From Pedobacter cryophilus (lineage in GTDB: Bacteria > Bacteroidota > Bacteroidia > Sphingobacteriales > Sphingobacteriaceae): DNA of 64,000 nt. The translations under genes and the position numbers were made by a program. The notes below the pieces were generated by a model. That model saw nothing but the letters and a program-made list of their open reading frames with translations, was not told where the DNA came from and did not search any database. Location of the stretch: assembly GCF_005116455.1 (NCBI RefSeq), contig NZ_SWBP01000008.1, positions 48,895 to 112,894 on the forward strand, in the 5' to 3' direction. Shown here in pieces: positions 53,013 through 62,570 of the stretch (positions are counted from its first letter, which is position 1; the number at the start of each line of letters is the position of its first letter).

Positions 53013-54113
53013 ATGGCATTACAGTGCGGAATTGTTGGATTACCAAATGTGGGAAAATCTACTTTATTTAATTGTTTATCTAATGCAAAGGCTCAGGCGG
53101 CTAACTTTCCGTTTTGCACCATCGAACCAAATATTGGAGTAATCACTGTTCCGGATGAAAGATTGAATAAATTATCTGAATTGGTAAAACCTCAAAGAGT
53201 TGTACCTAATAATATTGAAATTGTAGATATTGCTGGTTTAGTAAAAGGAGCTTCAAAAGGTGAAGGTTTAGGCAATCAATTTTTAGGAAACATTAGAGCT
53301 ACTAATGCCATTATACATGTTTTAAGATGTTTTGATGATGGAAACGTAATTCATGTTGATGGATCTGTTGATCCTATAAGAGATAAAGAAATTATTGATA
53401 CTGAATTACAACTTAAAGATTTAGATACCGTTAGCAAAAGAATCCAGAAAGTGGAGAAAATGGCTAAAACTGGTGGAGATAAAGACGCTAAGAAAACTTA
53501 CGAAGTGCTTAGCATTGTTAAAACGCATTTAGAAACAGGAAATGCTGCCCGTACTGCGCCTATTTCTTCAGAAGATTTTGAGTTTATTGAAGATTTAAGT
53601 TTATTGACTGTTAAGCCAGTATTATATGTTTGTAATGTTGATGAAGCATCAGTAAATACAGGTAATAAATATGTGGATTTAGTGAAAGAAGCGGTAAAAA
53701 ATGAAAATGCCGAGGTTTTAATTATATCTGCTAAAATAGAATCTGAAATTGCCGAATTAGAAGATTATGAAGAACGTAAAATTTTCTTAGAAGATTTAGG
53801 TTTAGCAGAATCTGGCGTAGCCAAATTAATTATTGCAGCTTACAGATTGCTAGATTTATACACCTATTTTACTGCTGGTGTGCAAGAAGTTAGAGCTTGG
53901 ACCATCACCAAAGGATTTACAGCACCACAAGCCGCTGGAGTTATTCACTCAGATTTTGAAAAAGGTTTTATCAGAGCGGAAGTCATCAAATATGCTGATT
54001 TTGTACAATACGGATCAGAAAATGCTTGTAAAGAAGTGGGTAAATTAGGTGTTGAAGGTAAAACTTATGTGGTGGAAGATGGCGACATTATGCACTTTAG
54101 GTTTAACGTTTAA
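53013..54113 (+). CDS. ychF: Redox-responsive ATPase YchF
   Basis: A 366-residue Obg-family nucleotide-binding protein that prefers ATP over GTP. P-loop GLPNVGKSTLFN (about 8-19), switch II DIAGLVKGASKGEGLGNQFLGNI, and C-terminal TGS domain (about 285-366, with GFTAPQAAGVIHSDFEKGFIRAEVIKY). It binds the ribosome in other bacteria. The tRNA-Arg gene lies 18 bp downstream. Confidence 0.97.
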   Translation: MALQCGIVGLPNVGKSTLFNCLSNAKAQAANFPFCTIEPNIGVITVPDERLNKLSELVKPQRVVPNNIEIVDIAGLVKGASKGEGLGNQFLGNIRATNAIIHVLRCFDDGNVIHVDGSVDPIRDKEIIDTELQLKDLDTVSKRIQKVEKMAKTGGDKDAKKTYEVLSIVKTHLETGNAARTAPISSEDFEFIEDLSLLTVKPVLYVCNVDEASVNTGNKYVDLVKEAVKNENAEVLIISAKIESEIAELEDYEERKIFLEDLGLAESGVAKLIIAAYRLLDLYTYFTAGVQEVRAWTITKGFTAPQAAGVIHSDFEKGFIRAEVIKYADFVQYGSENACKEVGKLGVEGKTYVVEDGDIMHFRFNV

Positions 54114-54131
54114 ACCTTATATTTAAATATT

Positions 54132-54203
54132 GCATCCGTAGTTTAATGGATAGAATGTAAGATTCCGGTTCTTACGGTACAGGTTCGATTCCTGTCGGGT
54201 GCA
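54132..54203 (+). tRNA. tRNA-Arg (anticodon CCG)
   Basis: A 72-nt cloverleaf: acceptor GCATCCG/CGGGTGC, anticodon stem TAAGA/TCTTA around loop TTCCGGT (anticodon CCG, reads CGG), T arm ACAGG/CCTGT with TTCGATT, discriminator A at 54203. No CCA is encoded. Confidence 0.95.
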
Positions 54204-54294
54204 CTAAACATTGCTTAAATAAAATAGTTTTCTCTCTGCCTATTAATATTTTGAATATCTTTAGAGTGAATTAAAATTAATTCATTCATCAAAA

Positions 54295-56367
54295 ATGATT
54301 TTACTTTTACCCAGAGAGAAATCTAATAAATTCTTATCCACGCCTATTTTACTGCTCTTATTAGCTGTAATAATTGTTTTTTCTTCGTGTGAAAACAAAG
54401 AAGCTAAAATTCATCAAAAAATTAAATATTTTAATGAAATTGAATCCTCAGCATTCCTTGTTCAAGGTAAAGAGGGAGATAGCAAATCTTTTGCCTTTTT
54501 AGATTCTATACAAAAGAATGATCCTGAAGCTGGCGAAATATCTCAAATTATTAGGTTAGAGTTTTTAGCTAACTCTTATTTAGCCACAGGAAAATTAGAC
54601 TCTGCTAAGTTTTATATAGATCAGGTTGTGCCTATTTTATATAATACCGCCACAGTTGATGAAATACCTAAGGAATACGCCAAAGCCTATTTTTTACTTA
54701 ATGATATTTATTTTGCCAGAAAAAATTATTTAGAAGCCTATAAATGGCTTTACTTAGGTAGGCAAATTGCAGATAAGAACTTGAACATTTGTGATATGGC
54801 CCAATTTAATTATAGAATTGGTATCGTATTTTTTAACCAAGAAAATTACAAAGAAGCGGCTAAAACATTTCTAGAGTCATTTAAGCAATCTGCTAATTGT
54901 GATTCAAACTTCAGATCTTTTTACAGGCGACAAGAAATTTTAAATGATGCCGCATTTAGCTATTTTAAAGCCGGGGAAATTGACTCTGCCTTGTTCTATT
55001 ATGATAAAGTTATTAATCTTTTATTAGACAATGAAGAAAGATTTAAACCTCAAAAAAACTATTTCAAAGTAGCAAAAGGTGTTGTTTTTGGCAATATGGG
55101 ACAGGCCGAGAATGCAAAAGGAAACTTTGATTTAGCTATTCAGCTGTTACAATCTAGCATTGCTATAAATGATCAAAAAGGGAACGACCAAGAAGATGCT
55201 TTTTTACAAAAAATTAATTTAGCAAAAGCCTATGTAAACGCTAATAAGCTCAATCAATTTGAAATATTATCTAAAAATATCATCCCCGGTTTAGATACAC
55301 TGAAAAGAATTAAATCCCAATCAAACTTTTACAAAATCACTTCTGATTATTATTTACTTAGAAAAGATACTGCAAAAGCTTATCAAAACTTAAGAAGCTA
55401 TTATCGCTTAAATGAGAAATTGCAGAAACAAGATAAAGCGCTTAACCAAATCAACATCAATGAACAATTAAACTACATTGAAAATCAAGATAATTACACC
55501 GCATTAAAGAAAACAGAGAGCTTAAAATCTATTTACTTAACAACGGCTATTATTCTTTTCACCATGACGTTGGCCATAATTGTATTGATATACTTTTATT
55601 GGAAAAAATCTAAAAAAACTGTTAAAATATTAAGTGAACTTAATGAAAAAATAAATAAACAGTCGCAAGAATTAAAACTTAAAAACCTAGAAAAAGATCA
55701 AATACTTAGAATAGTTGCTCATGACCTAAGAAATCCGATTGGTGGAATTTGCTCTATTAGCAGATTAATGAAGATGGAAGATTTAGATAGTTCTGAACTA
55801 GAAATGGTTGATATGATAGAAAGCGCTTCTAATGATGCCCTTTTACTGATTAGTGAAATTCTTGAATTTACAGAAGATGGAAACAATAAAATACCATTTG
55901 AAAAAACTAGTGTTCAGCAAATATTAAGTACTTCTGTTGCTCTTCTTAAATTTAAAACAGACGAGAAAAAACAAACTATTGTTTTAAACAAACCCGATGA
56001 AGATGTTTTCATTTTTGCAAACAGAGAAAAAATCTCAAGAGTAGTTTCTAACCTGATTGTTAATGCAAGTAAATTTAGTCACACAGAAACTCTAATTTAT
56101 GTAAATGCTAAGATAGAAAACCAGCATATAATTATAAGTATTGAAGATCAAGGAATTGGAATTCCAGAGCATTTACAAAGCGAGATTTTCAAACCTTTTG
56201 CAGTAACTAAAAGAAAAGGTACAGTTGGTGAAAAATCTTTTGGAATGGGTTTATCAATTTGCCAACAAATTATTGCATTACATAACGGAGAAATTGGCTT
56301 TACCTCTTCCCCATCAGGCTCCATTTTTTTTATAAAACTCCCATTAATAAAGCCTCTTAAAGCTTAA
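54295..56367 (+). CDS. TPR lipoprotein-like sensor histidine kinase
   Basis: A 690-residue sensor. The N-terminus has a hydrophobic segment with FSSC (about residue 31), so it may be a lipoprotein or a signal anchor. About 40-400 form a TPR-type helical sensor (SYLATGKLDSAKFYID, LGRQIADKNL, YFKAGEIDSALFYYDK). A membrane helix follows (about 416-437). The kinase part has HisKA RIVAHDLRNP (His about 478) and HATPase boxes NLIVNASKFSH, EDQGIGIPEHLQ and FGMGLSICQQI. No response regulator is adjacent. Confidence 0.9.
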   Translation: MILLLPREKSNKFLSTPILLLLLAVIIVFSSCENKEAKIHQKIKYFNEIESSAFLVQGKEGDSKSFAFLDSIQKNDPEAGEISQIIRLEFLANSYLATGKLDSAKFYIDQVVPILYNTATVDEIPKEYAKAYFLLNDIYFARKNYLEAYKWLYLGRQIADKNLNICDMAQFNYRIGIVFFNQENYKEAAKTFLESFKQSANCDSNFRSFYRRQEILNDAAFSYFKAGEIDSALFYYDKVINLLLDNEERFKPQKNYFKVAKGVVFGNMGQAENAKGNFDLAIQLLQSSIAINDQKGNDQEDAFLQKINLAKAYVNANKLNQFEILSKNIIPGLDTLKRIKSQSNFYKITSDYYLLRKDTAKAYQNLRSYYRLNEKLQKQDKALNQININEQLNYIENQDNYTALKKTESLKSIYLTTAIILFTMTLAIIVLIYFYWKKSKKTVKILSELNEKINKQSQELKLKNLEKDQILRIVAHDLRNPIGGICSISRLMKMEDLDSSELEMVDMIESASNDALLLISEILEFTEDGNNKIPFEKTSVQQILSTSVALLKFKTDEKKQTIVLNKPDEDVFIFANREKISRVVSNLIVNASKFSHTETLIYVNAKIENQHIIISIEDQGIGIPEHLQSEIFKPFAVTKRKGTVGEKSFGMGLSICQQIIALHNGEIGFTSSPSGSIFFIKLPLIKPLKA

Positions 56368-56613
56368 TTTTTTATTAACCAAAGTAACGCTTCGTCTTTA
56401 ATTCTCACCAATTTGATGAGATTATCAGACTTTTGTAGCCATTAAACTACAGTTTTTTATAGCCTTATACATTGCATAAAACAGGTGTAATTTACATTAA
56501 ATAGCTCTTTATGAGATTTTTGATGCTATTTCCTCCTCATTTCACCAATCTTGGACTAATGATTGAATAAGGCGTTCTAACCATTTAAAATTGGTGAATA
56601 AAATTGAACGATT

Positions 56614-57270
56614 ATGAAAAAAATATTTTTAGTTGCATTTGCCTTAGTAATTGGCGGAGCAACATTTGCGCAAACAACAACAACTTCATCTTCAGTAAAA
56701 TCAAGATTTGGTTTAAAAGGTGGTTTAAGTTTACCAAAGTACAAGTATGTTAATGATGATGCTAACACTTCTGACGAAACAGAAACCACTACCAACTTCC
56801 ATTTAACCGGCTATGCTGATGTACCTGTTTCTAATTTATTTTCGATCCAGCCTGGAATTTCTATTCAAGGTAAAGGAGCAAAGTATTTTGACAACGGAAC
56901 TACCCAAGTAGAAGACAATGTATTGGCAATAGAAGTTCCGGTAAACTTGTTAGCAAATTTACCTGCAGGTCCTGGTCATCTTTTTATAGGTGGTGGCCCA
57001 TACGCTGGTTTTAATGTTTCTGCTCAAAGAGAAACTATTTCTGGTACAACAAGCGAAAGAAAGTTGAGTATTGGAGATAACAGTGGTGATGATTTAAAAG
57101 CATTAGATTTTGGAGTTAACTTTTTAGCAGGTTACCAATTAAATTCTGGTTTAAACTTTGGAGCAGGATACGGATTGGGTTTAACTAACTTAAGACCAAC
57201 AAGCACAAGCACAACAAATGTTGAACAAAACAACAGAGTATTATCATTCTCTGTAGGTTACGCTTTCTAA
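56614..57270 (+). CDS. Outer-membrane beta-barrel protein (PorT/OmpA-like)
   Basis: A 218-residue exported protein (signal peptide ending ATFAQ). The mature chain has eight or so strands (SRFGLKGGLSLPKYKY, IQPGISIQGKGAKYF, GYQLNSGLNFGAGYGLGLTNL) and ends VLSFSVGYAF with a terminal Phe, the barrel-assembly signal. It matches the small porin-like family (PF13568). A clear terminator follows. Confidence 0.85.
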   Translation: MKKIFLVAFALVIGGATFAQTTTTSSSVKSRFGLKGGLSLPKYKYVNDDANTSDETETTTNFHLTGYADVPVSNLFSIQPGISIQGKGAKYFDNGTTQVEDNVLAIEVPVNLLANLPAGPGHLFIGGGPYAGFNVSAQRETISGTTSERKLSIGDNSGDDLKALDFGVNFLAGYQLNSGLNFGAGYGLGLTNLRPTSTSTTNVEQNNRVLSFSVGYAF

Positions 57271-57295
57271 GCATTGTTTAAAAAATTCAAAGAAG

Positions 57296-57322
57296 AGGCT
57301 GTTCAAAAGACAGCCTTTTTTT
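57296..57322 (+). terminator. Terminator of the beta-barrel gene
   Basis: Stem AGGCTGT/ACAGCCT, 7-nt loop and T run, 25 bp after the stop. Confidence 0.85.
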
Positions 57323-57409
57323 ATGCCTTAAAATTTAAAATCTTACTCCTTCCACTTTTGAAAAATAATGTTCTTCCCTTAAACAGAATAAAAGCTTAAT
57401 TTTAATTAC

Positions 57410-59710
57410 TTGAAAAAATTAATCCTTTGCTTAAGCTTTATTACTTTTTCTTTTGTGTGTAGTGCGCAAAAGGTGGGCTTGGTATTAAGCGGCGGTGGTG
57501 CAAAAGGCTTAGCTCATATAGGCGTTCTTAAAGCTTTAGAAGAAAACAACATCCCAATAGACTACATTACCGGCACTTCTATGGGCGGTGTGGTAGGCGC
57601 AATGTATGCGGCCGGATATTCTCCAAAAGAAATAGAGTATATAGCTTTAAGTTCTGATTTTCAGGATTGGGTTAGCGGAAAATACGATAGTGATTACAGC
57701 TATTTCTTTCAGAAGAAACCTGAAAACCCTTCATTTGTTACTGCTAAATTACAAATTGACACTAGCTTTTACATCAAATTTAGATCAAACCTGATTAATG
57801 ATATTCCTTTAAACTTTGCTTTAATTGAATTATTAGCACAAGCATCTGCAAATGCAAAAGACAATTTCGACCAACTTTTTATTCCTTACAGATGCATAGT
57901 CTCTGATGTTCTTTCTCAAACAATGATTCCGATGAAAAATGGGAATTTAGCAGAAGCCGTTAGAGGAACTTTTACTGTACCATTGGTTTACAGACCCATA
58001 AAAGTGAATGATAAATATGTTTTTGATGGCGGATTGTATGACAATTTCCCAGTTGATGTAATGAAAACAGAATTTGCCCCAGATATAATTATTGGGTCTA
58101 ATGTTTCTTCTAAAAACTTTAATACTTATCCAAAAAGTAATGATGAAAAATTGATGAGTAAGTTTTTGATTTACCTTTTTTTAAGTAAATCTGATTCCAC
58201 TTCTTTGGGAGAAAACGGAATTTACATTCAGCCTAACCTTCAAGACTATAACATTATAAATTTTTCTCCGGTAAAAGAACTGATAAAACAGGGCTATGAT
58301 GCTACCATTTTAGAGCTGTCTAAAATAGAAGAAAAAATAAAACGAAGGGTAGATCCCTTAACTGTAAGTAATAAACGAAAAGCATTTATTGATAAAAATC
58401 CTTACCTCACGTTTAAAAACATCAAAGTTTCTGGTGTTGATGATAGAAAAAAAGCTTATGTAAGAAATGTATTCAGCTATGGAAAAACAGAACTTAATTT
58501 AAAAGATATAAAAGAAGGTTATTATAAGTTATTAGGTGATGATAATTTTGAAACCGTTTATCCCAGATTTAATTACCTACCTGCAGAAAATGCTTATGAA
58601 TTTGAATTGATTGTACAACCCGAAAAAAATTTCAAAATAAACTTTGGAGGAAGTATAGCTAGCAGACCTGTTAGCAACGCATATATTGGTTTACAATATA
58701 ATTTTTTGAGTAAAAACTCCTACACTGTTGGTGCCAACTTTTATTCTGGCAGATTTCATGAATCTGTACAAGGAACCTTTAGGATTGATATTCCAAAGAA
58801 AAAACCTTTTTATGTAGAATCTGAATTCACTTATAACAACTGGAATTATTTTGAATCGAGTGAGATTTTTTTAGAAAATAATAAGCCTGTTTTTATTAAA
58901 CAATTTGACAGAAAGTTAGCGCTAAAAACAGGCTTATCAACCGGCAGAAACTCAAAAATTGAGCTGATTGCGGGCTATATTCACACCGGAAACACCTATA
59001 GCCCAACTGATAATTTTACCACCGGAGATATCCTAGATCAATCTATTTTTGAGGGTTTAATTTTGGGAATGTATTATGAACGTTATCAACTAAATCGTAA
59101 ACAATATGCTTCTAAAGGCTATATGTTAAGCATTGGATTAACTCATTTTGAAGGTATTGAAGAATATGAGCCTGGAAATATTCTTAGAAACGACCCCTCA
59201 TATCCTTCTATCCAACCTTCAGAAAAATTTAGACAATGGTATAGAGTAAAAATAAAGTCTGAAAAATATTTTCCACTTGGCCCTAAATTTTCTTTAGGAT
59301 ATTTGTTTGAAGGTGTTTTTAGTAATAAACCCATCTTTAGTACTTTTAAAAATAATCTCTTAAACACCACCGCTTTTTATCCTTTACAAGATTCTAAAAC
59401 ACTATTTTTAGAAAATTTAAGAGCTGATAATTTTTTAGCCGGAGGATTAAGAAATGTTTTTAATATAAAGAAAAATTTTGATTTGAGACTGGAAGCTTAT
59501 CTTTTTCAACCCTACAAAACCAACAATCAACAAAATCAAACAGGAACGTATTTTGCTAAAAGAAGGTTTATTGGAAATGGCGCTTTAGTGTACCATACCC
59601 CTATTGGACCGGTGGGTTTAAATTTTAATTATTATGATGACCAAGCAAAAAGATTTGGTGTTTTTTTCCATATTGGATATCTAATTTATAACAAAAGAGC
59701 AACCGAATAA
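57410..59710 (+). CDS. Patatin-like phospholipase with C-terminal Omp85-like barrel
   Basis: A 766-residue exported protein. After a signal peptide ending SAQ, the patatin domain (about 22-210) shows the oxyanion GGGAKG, the nucleophile GTSMGG (Ser about 57) and the Asp of DGGLYDNFPV. POTRA-like strands (about 325-400) lead to an Omp85/BamA-type barrel. The combination resembles PlpD-type patatin autotransporters. The start is TTG 57410. The downstream gene overlaps its stop by one base (TAATGA). Confidence 0.9.
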   Translation: MKKLILCLSFITFSFVCSAQKVGLVLSGGGAKGLAHIGVLKALEENNIPIDYITGTSMGGVVGAMYAAGYSPKEIEYIALSSDFQDWVSGKYDSDYSYFFQKKPENPSFVTAKLQIDTSFYIKFRSNLINDIPLNFALIELLAQASANAKDNFDQLFIPYRCIVSDVLSQTMIPMKNGNLAEAVRGTFTVPLVYRPIKVNDKYVFDGGLYDNFPVDVMKTEFAPDIIIGSNVSSKNFNTYPKSNDEKLMSKFLIYLFLSKSDSTSLGENGIYIQPNLQDYNIINFSPVKELIKQGYDATILELSKIEEKIKRRVDPLTVSNKRKAFIDKNPYLTFKNIKVSGVDDRKKAYVRNVFSYGKTELNLKDIKEGYYKLLGDDNFETVYPRFNYLPAENAYEFELIVQPEKNFKINFGGSIASRPVSNAYIGLQYNFLSKNSYTVGANFYSGRFHESVQGTFRIDIPKKKPFYVESEFTYNNWNYFESSEIFLENNKPVFIKQFDRKLALKTGLSTGRNSKIELIAGYIHTGNTYSPTDNFTTGDILDQSIFEGLILGMYYERYQLNRKQYASKGYMLSIGLTHFEGIEEYEPGNILRNDPSYPSIQPSEKFRQWYRVKIKSEKYFPLGPKFSLGYLFEGVFSNKPIFSTFKNNLLNTTAFYPLQDSKTLFLENLRADNFLAGGLRNVFNIKKNFDLRLEAYLFQPYKTNNQQNQTGTYFAKRRFIGNGALVYHTPIGPVGLNFNYYDDQAKRFGVFFHIGYLIYNKRATE

Positions 59711-60243
59711 TGAAATACCTTTTTACAATTTTATGCTTCTTAATAGTCCAAAACTTATTTGGCCAAACAAGTACACAAACTATTAATTATTTTGTGGTAA
59801 AAGAAAACCTATTAAAAAATGAAAAACTCGCCATTATCGCTTCAGATTCTCTAAATAATCCCTTAGAAAGCATAAATGGTACTTTTAATTTTTCTGTAAA
59901 TGGCTTTAAACAAGAATTAACCTTTAATAATGGAGTAGCTATTTGCCCACTTCAGATAGAAAAATCGGCGTTTGTATTTATCAAACATATTAATGAGTTT
60001 GGTAGCCACTCTAATTTATATTTTGTACAAAAGCAAAACAATGATTTAAAACCTTACAAAATTAGCTGGTATTTGCTTTTAGCCTTACCTATTGGGCTGG
60101 TTCTTATTGGCTATATGTTTAGAAAACTAATAGGCTTAATGGTATTTATTTTAATTGCTTTAGTTTATTTTAACTACAGTAAAGGCCTCTCTGCTCCAAC
60201 TTTTTTTGAGTCAGTTTTTGATGGTCTAAAAAATATTTTTTAG
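59710..60243 (+). CDS. Exported protein with C-terminal membrane helices, unknown
   Basis: A 177-residue protein: signal peptide ending FGQ (about 19), a beta-rich periplasmic part (about 25-110) and two hydrophobic segments near 119-155, with a short tail. I do not recognise the family. Its ATG shares one base with the patatin stop, so both are translated from one mRNA. It overlaps tamL by four bases in convergent orientation. A partner role for the patatin protein is only inferred. Confidence 0.65.
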   Translation: MKYLFTILCFLIVQNLFGQTSTQTINYFVVKENLLKNEKLAIIASDSLNNPLESINGTFNFSVNGFKQELTFNNGVAICPLQIEKSAFVFIKHINEFGSHSNLYFVQKQNNDLKPYKISWYLLLALPIGLVLIGYMFRKLIGLMVFILIALVYFNYSKGLSAPTFFESVFDGLKNIF

Positions 60244-62570
60244 AAGGGCAAACCTACACCAAACTGTATTTGCGTAAGGGAGTATTTATCAGGTGAATTA
60301 TTAAAGGCATACCTATCTTTAATTACTTTTTTACCGGCCTTATCAAACCAATATTTAACAACATACTGATCTGAACCTGTAAACTGCGGATCTTTAAATT
60401 TAAAGCCTGCATCTAACCTAAAAACAAAGAAAGATACATCAAACCTTAACCCAAAACCAGTACCTATTGCCGTTTGTTGAAATAGTTTATTAAGTTTAAT
60501 AGTAGACCCTTCCAAGCCGTTATCTCTAAGCTGCCAAATATTTCCAAAATCAACAAAAGCAGCTCCTTTTAGCTTTGCGCCAATAAAATTATCTAATAAC
60601 TTAAATCTATACTCTAGGTTTCCCTCAAATTTAATATCCCCCACCTGATCTAAATTTCTAAGGTTGTTTCTAGCCGAATCTGAAGGTAATGAAGCTCTAT
60701 TGTAATTACCCGGCCCAAGCGTTCTGGCTTGCCAAGCTCTTACCCCAGAAGATCCCCCGGCAAAAAACTGTTTATCAAAAGGTAACGTTTGCCCATTGCC
60801 ATAAGCATAGCCTATTCCTGGATTTATACGAGCAATAAACTGTTTTTCTCCACCTAAAAATTTGTAAAATCTTACATCTGCAATTGCTTTAGCAAATTGG
60901 TAATATGGCACACCAAAAAGCACTTTAGAGCCGTCTTTTTCTTTTTTACTAATATTAGCAAGCATGGCAGCAGTATTACCACCAAGCTCTGCATTACCAG
61001 AAAAAAATATAAAATTACCTAAAGAATTTAGTTTAGCTAAGTTTAAAGTATAATTATAGTAACTGCTTGAAATAAGTTGAGATCTAAGCGTAGCTACAAA
61101 AAAAGCATCTCCCTGATCTTGAAGCTGTTTTTGTAAAATAGGACTAATATCTCCTTGAGAATACTGTATGTTAACCGGTGTTAAAGAATGGAGTTTATAT
61201 TTAGTTTCAACCCACTCATAGGTGATGTTGGTTCCTAAACTTTTTCTTAAATAGGTATCTGTTAGTTTATAAGTTTGAAAACTGGTGCTAATTCTTGTTC
61301 TTGGTACTCCATTTTTTCCCAAAGATGGAATTTCAAATGGCAATAACAGCTTAGGAATGGTTAAGCTTACTCCAATTTGATAATCTCTACTCAATAACCT
61401 GTCTGCTAAGTTTCCTGTTTTGTTTTTATCAAACTGAAGCCCACCTCTAAGTTTTACCTCAAACAATTCGGCTCCGCCAAAAATATTTCTGTTTTGATAG
61501 GTTAAACCTAAATTCACCCCTGTAATACTCGAATTAAAGGTAAATTCTCCATCAATTCTATTCGATTTTTTCTTTAAAGGAATAATATCAATTAAGCCAA
61601 GTAACCTGTTTGTACTATCTGCTAGTTTTCTAAAATCAATATTTACATTTCTAAAAACATTTAAATCAAAAAAGCGCTGTGTAGTAAGTTCTGCTTTATC
61701 AATATCGTATTGCTCTCCCTCTTTCAGAAATATATATGGAGTGATTTTTTTAGGCTTAAAAAAATGTGAATAATCGTAAAACTTATATTGTGAATCTACC
61801 ACCATGGTATCGGGAACCATTTCACTTAAAATAATATTACTACTAGGTTGAATCCTTATAATGGTATTGGCTAAAGTATAAACCTGATGCTTGCCTCCGT
61901 TTGGCGGGTTAATAATTCCCAACTTAACATCAGCAACTCCTTTATTAAAATTAGTATCAACGGTAGGTCTCACATATTGGCGCACAAAATCATAGTAGCC
62001 ATTTTGCTTCATTAAGGTGTGAATTTTCTCACGCTCATAAGATAAACTATCAGCATCATACCTTGCACCAGAGTCTATATGGGTAAAGGTTTCTCTGTTA
62101 GCCAAATAAATAGCTTTTACAGCCGAGTCTGGGATGTCAAAAGTTAAATTCCTGAATTTAAACTCGGTACCCGCATTTGTGTTATAAGTTATTTCGGCTT
62201 TTTTATCTTTAATTTTTATGTCGCTGCTTACTTTAGCATTTAAAAAACCTTTGATATTTAAAAAACCTTCTATCTGTTTTCTTGAAGCTTCTACCAATGA
62301 GCTATCTAATAAATGAGGTGGCTCTCCTAATTTTTTCTTTCCTTTTTTATTAAAATTATTATAAACCCATAAGTTAAAAGGCGAATTTGGTCTGATATCT
62401 AAAGAAACATAAGATTTTGCTTGTTCAGAAAATCTATCATCAATTCCGTTAACGGTAAGCTTTGTAACCAATGATTCATTTTCTTTTAATCTTTTGGTAG
62501 AGCGACAGCCCAACACTATAATTGTAAAAAAGATTATAATTGTAAAAGGATAAGATCTATATGCTTTCAA
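60240..62570 (-). CDS. tamL: TamL, BamA/TamA-family outer-membrane lipoprotein
   Basis: A 776-residue protein. The signal ends at a lipobox (IVLGC, Cys about 22), then POTRA-type repeats (about 40-330) and an Omp85 barrel (about 350-776) ending YSLTQIQFGVGLPF with terminal Phe. Bacteroidota carry this lipidated TamA relative (TamL) with TamB to bring proteins to the outer membrane. The start is TTG 62570: no earlier in-frame start is useful, and the signal begins there. It overlaps the TrmH-type gene start by 10 bp, divergently. TamB is not in this window. Confidence 0.82.
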   Translation of the reverse strand: MKAYRSYPFTIIIFFTIIVLGCRSTKRLKENESLVTKLTVNGIDDRFSEQAKSYVSLDIRPNSPFNLWVYNNFNKKGKKKLGEPPHLLDSSLVEASRKQIEGFLNIKGFLNAKVSSDIKIKDKKAEITYNTNAGTEFKFRNLTFDIPDSAVKAIYLANRETFTHIDSGARYDADSLSYEREKIHTLMKQNGYYDFVRQYVRPTVDTNFNKGVADVKLGIINPPNGGKHQVYTLANTIIRIQPSSNIILSEMVPDTMVVDSQYKFYDYSHFFKPKKITPYIFLKEGEQYDIDKAELTTQRFFDLNVFRNVNIDFRKLADSTNRLLGLIDIIPLKKKSNRIDGEFTFNSSITGVNLGLTYQNRNIFGGAELFEVKLRGGLQFDKNKTGNLADRLLSRDYQIGVSLTIPKLLLPFEIPSLGKNGVPRTRISTSFQTYKLTDTYLRKSLGTNITYEWVETKYKLHSLTPVNIQYSQGDISPILQKQLQDQGDAFFVATLRSQLISSSYYNYTLNLAKLNSLGNFIFFSGNAELGGNTAAMLANISKKEKDGSKVLFGVPYYQFAKAIADVRFYKFLGGEKQFIARINPGIGYAYGNGQTLPFDKQFFAGGSSGVRAWQARTLGPGNYNRASLPSDSARNNLRNLDQVGDIKFEGNLEYRFKLLDNFIGAKLKGAAFVDFGNIWQLRDNGLEGSTIKLNKLFQQTAIGTGFGLRFDVSFFVFRLDAGFKFKDPQFTGSDQYVVKYWFDKAGKKVIKDRYAFNNSPDKYSLTQIQFGVGLPF

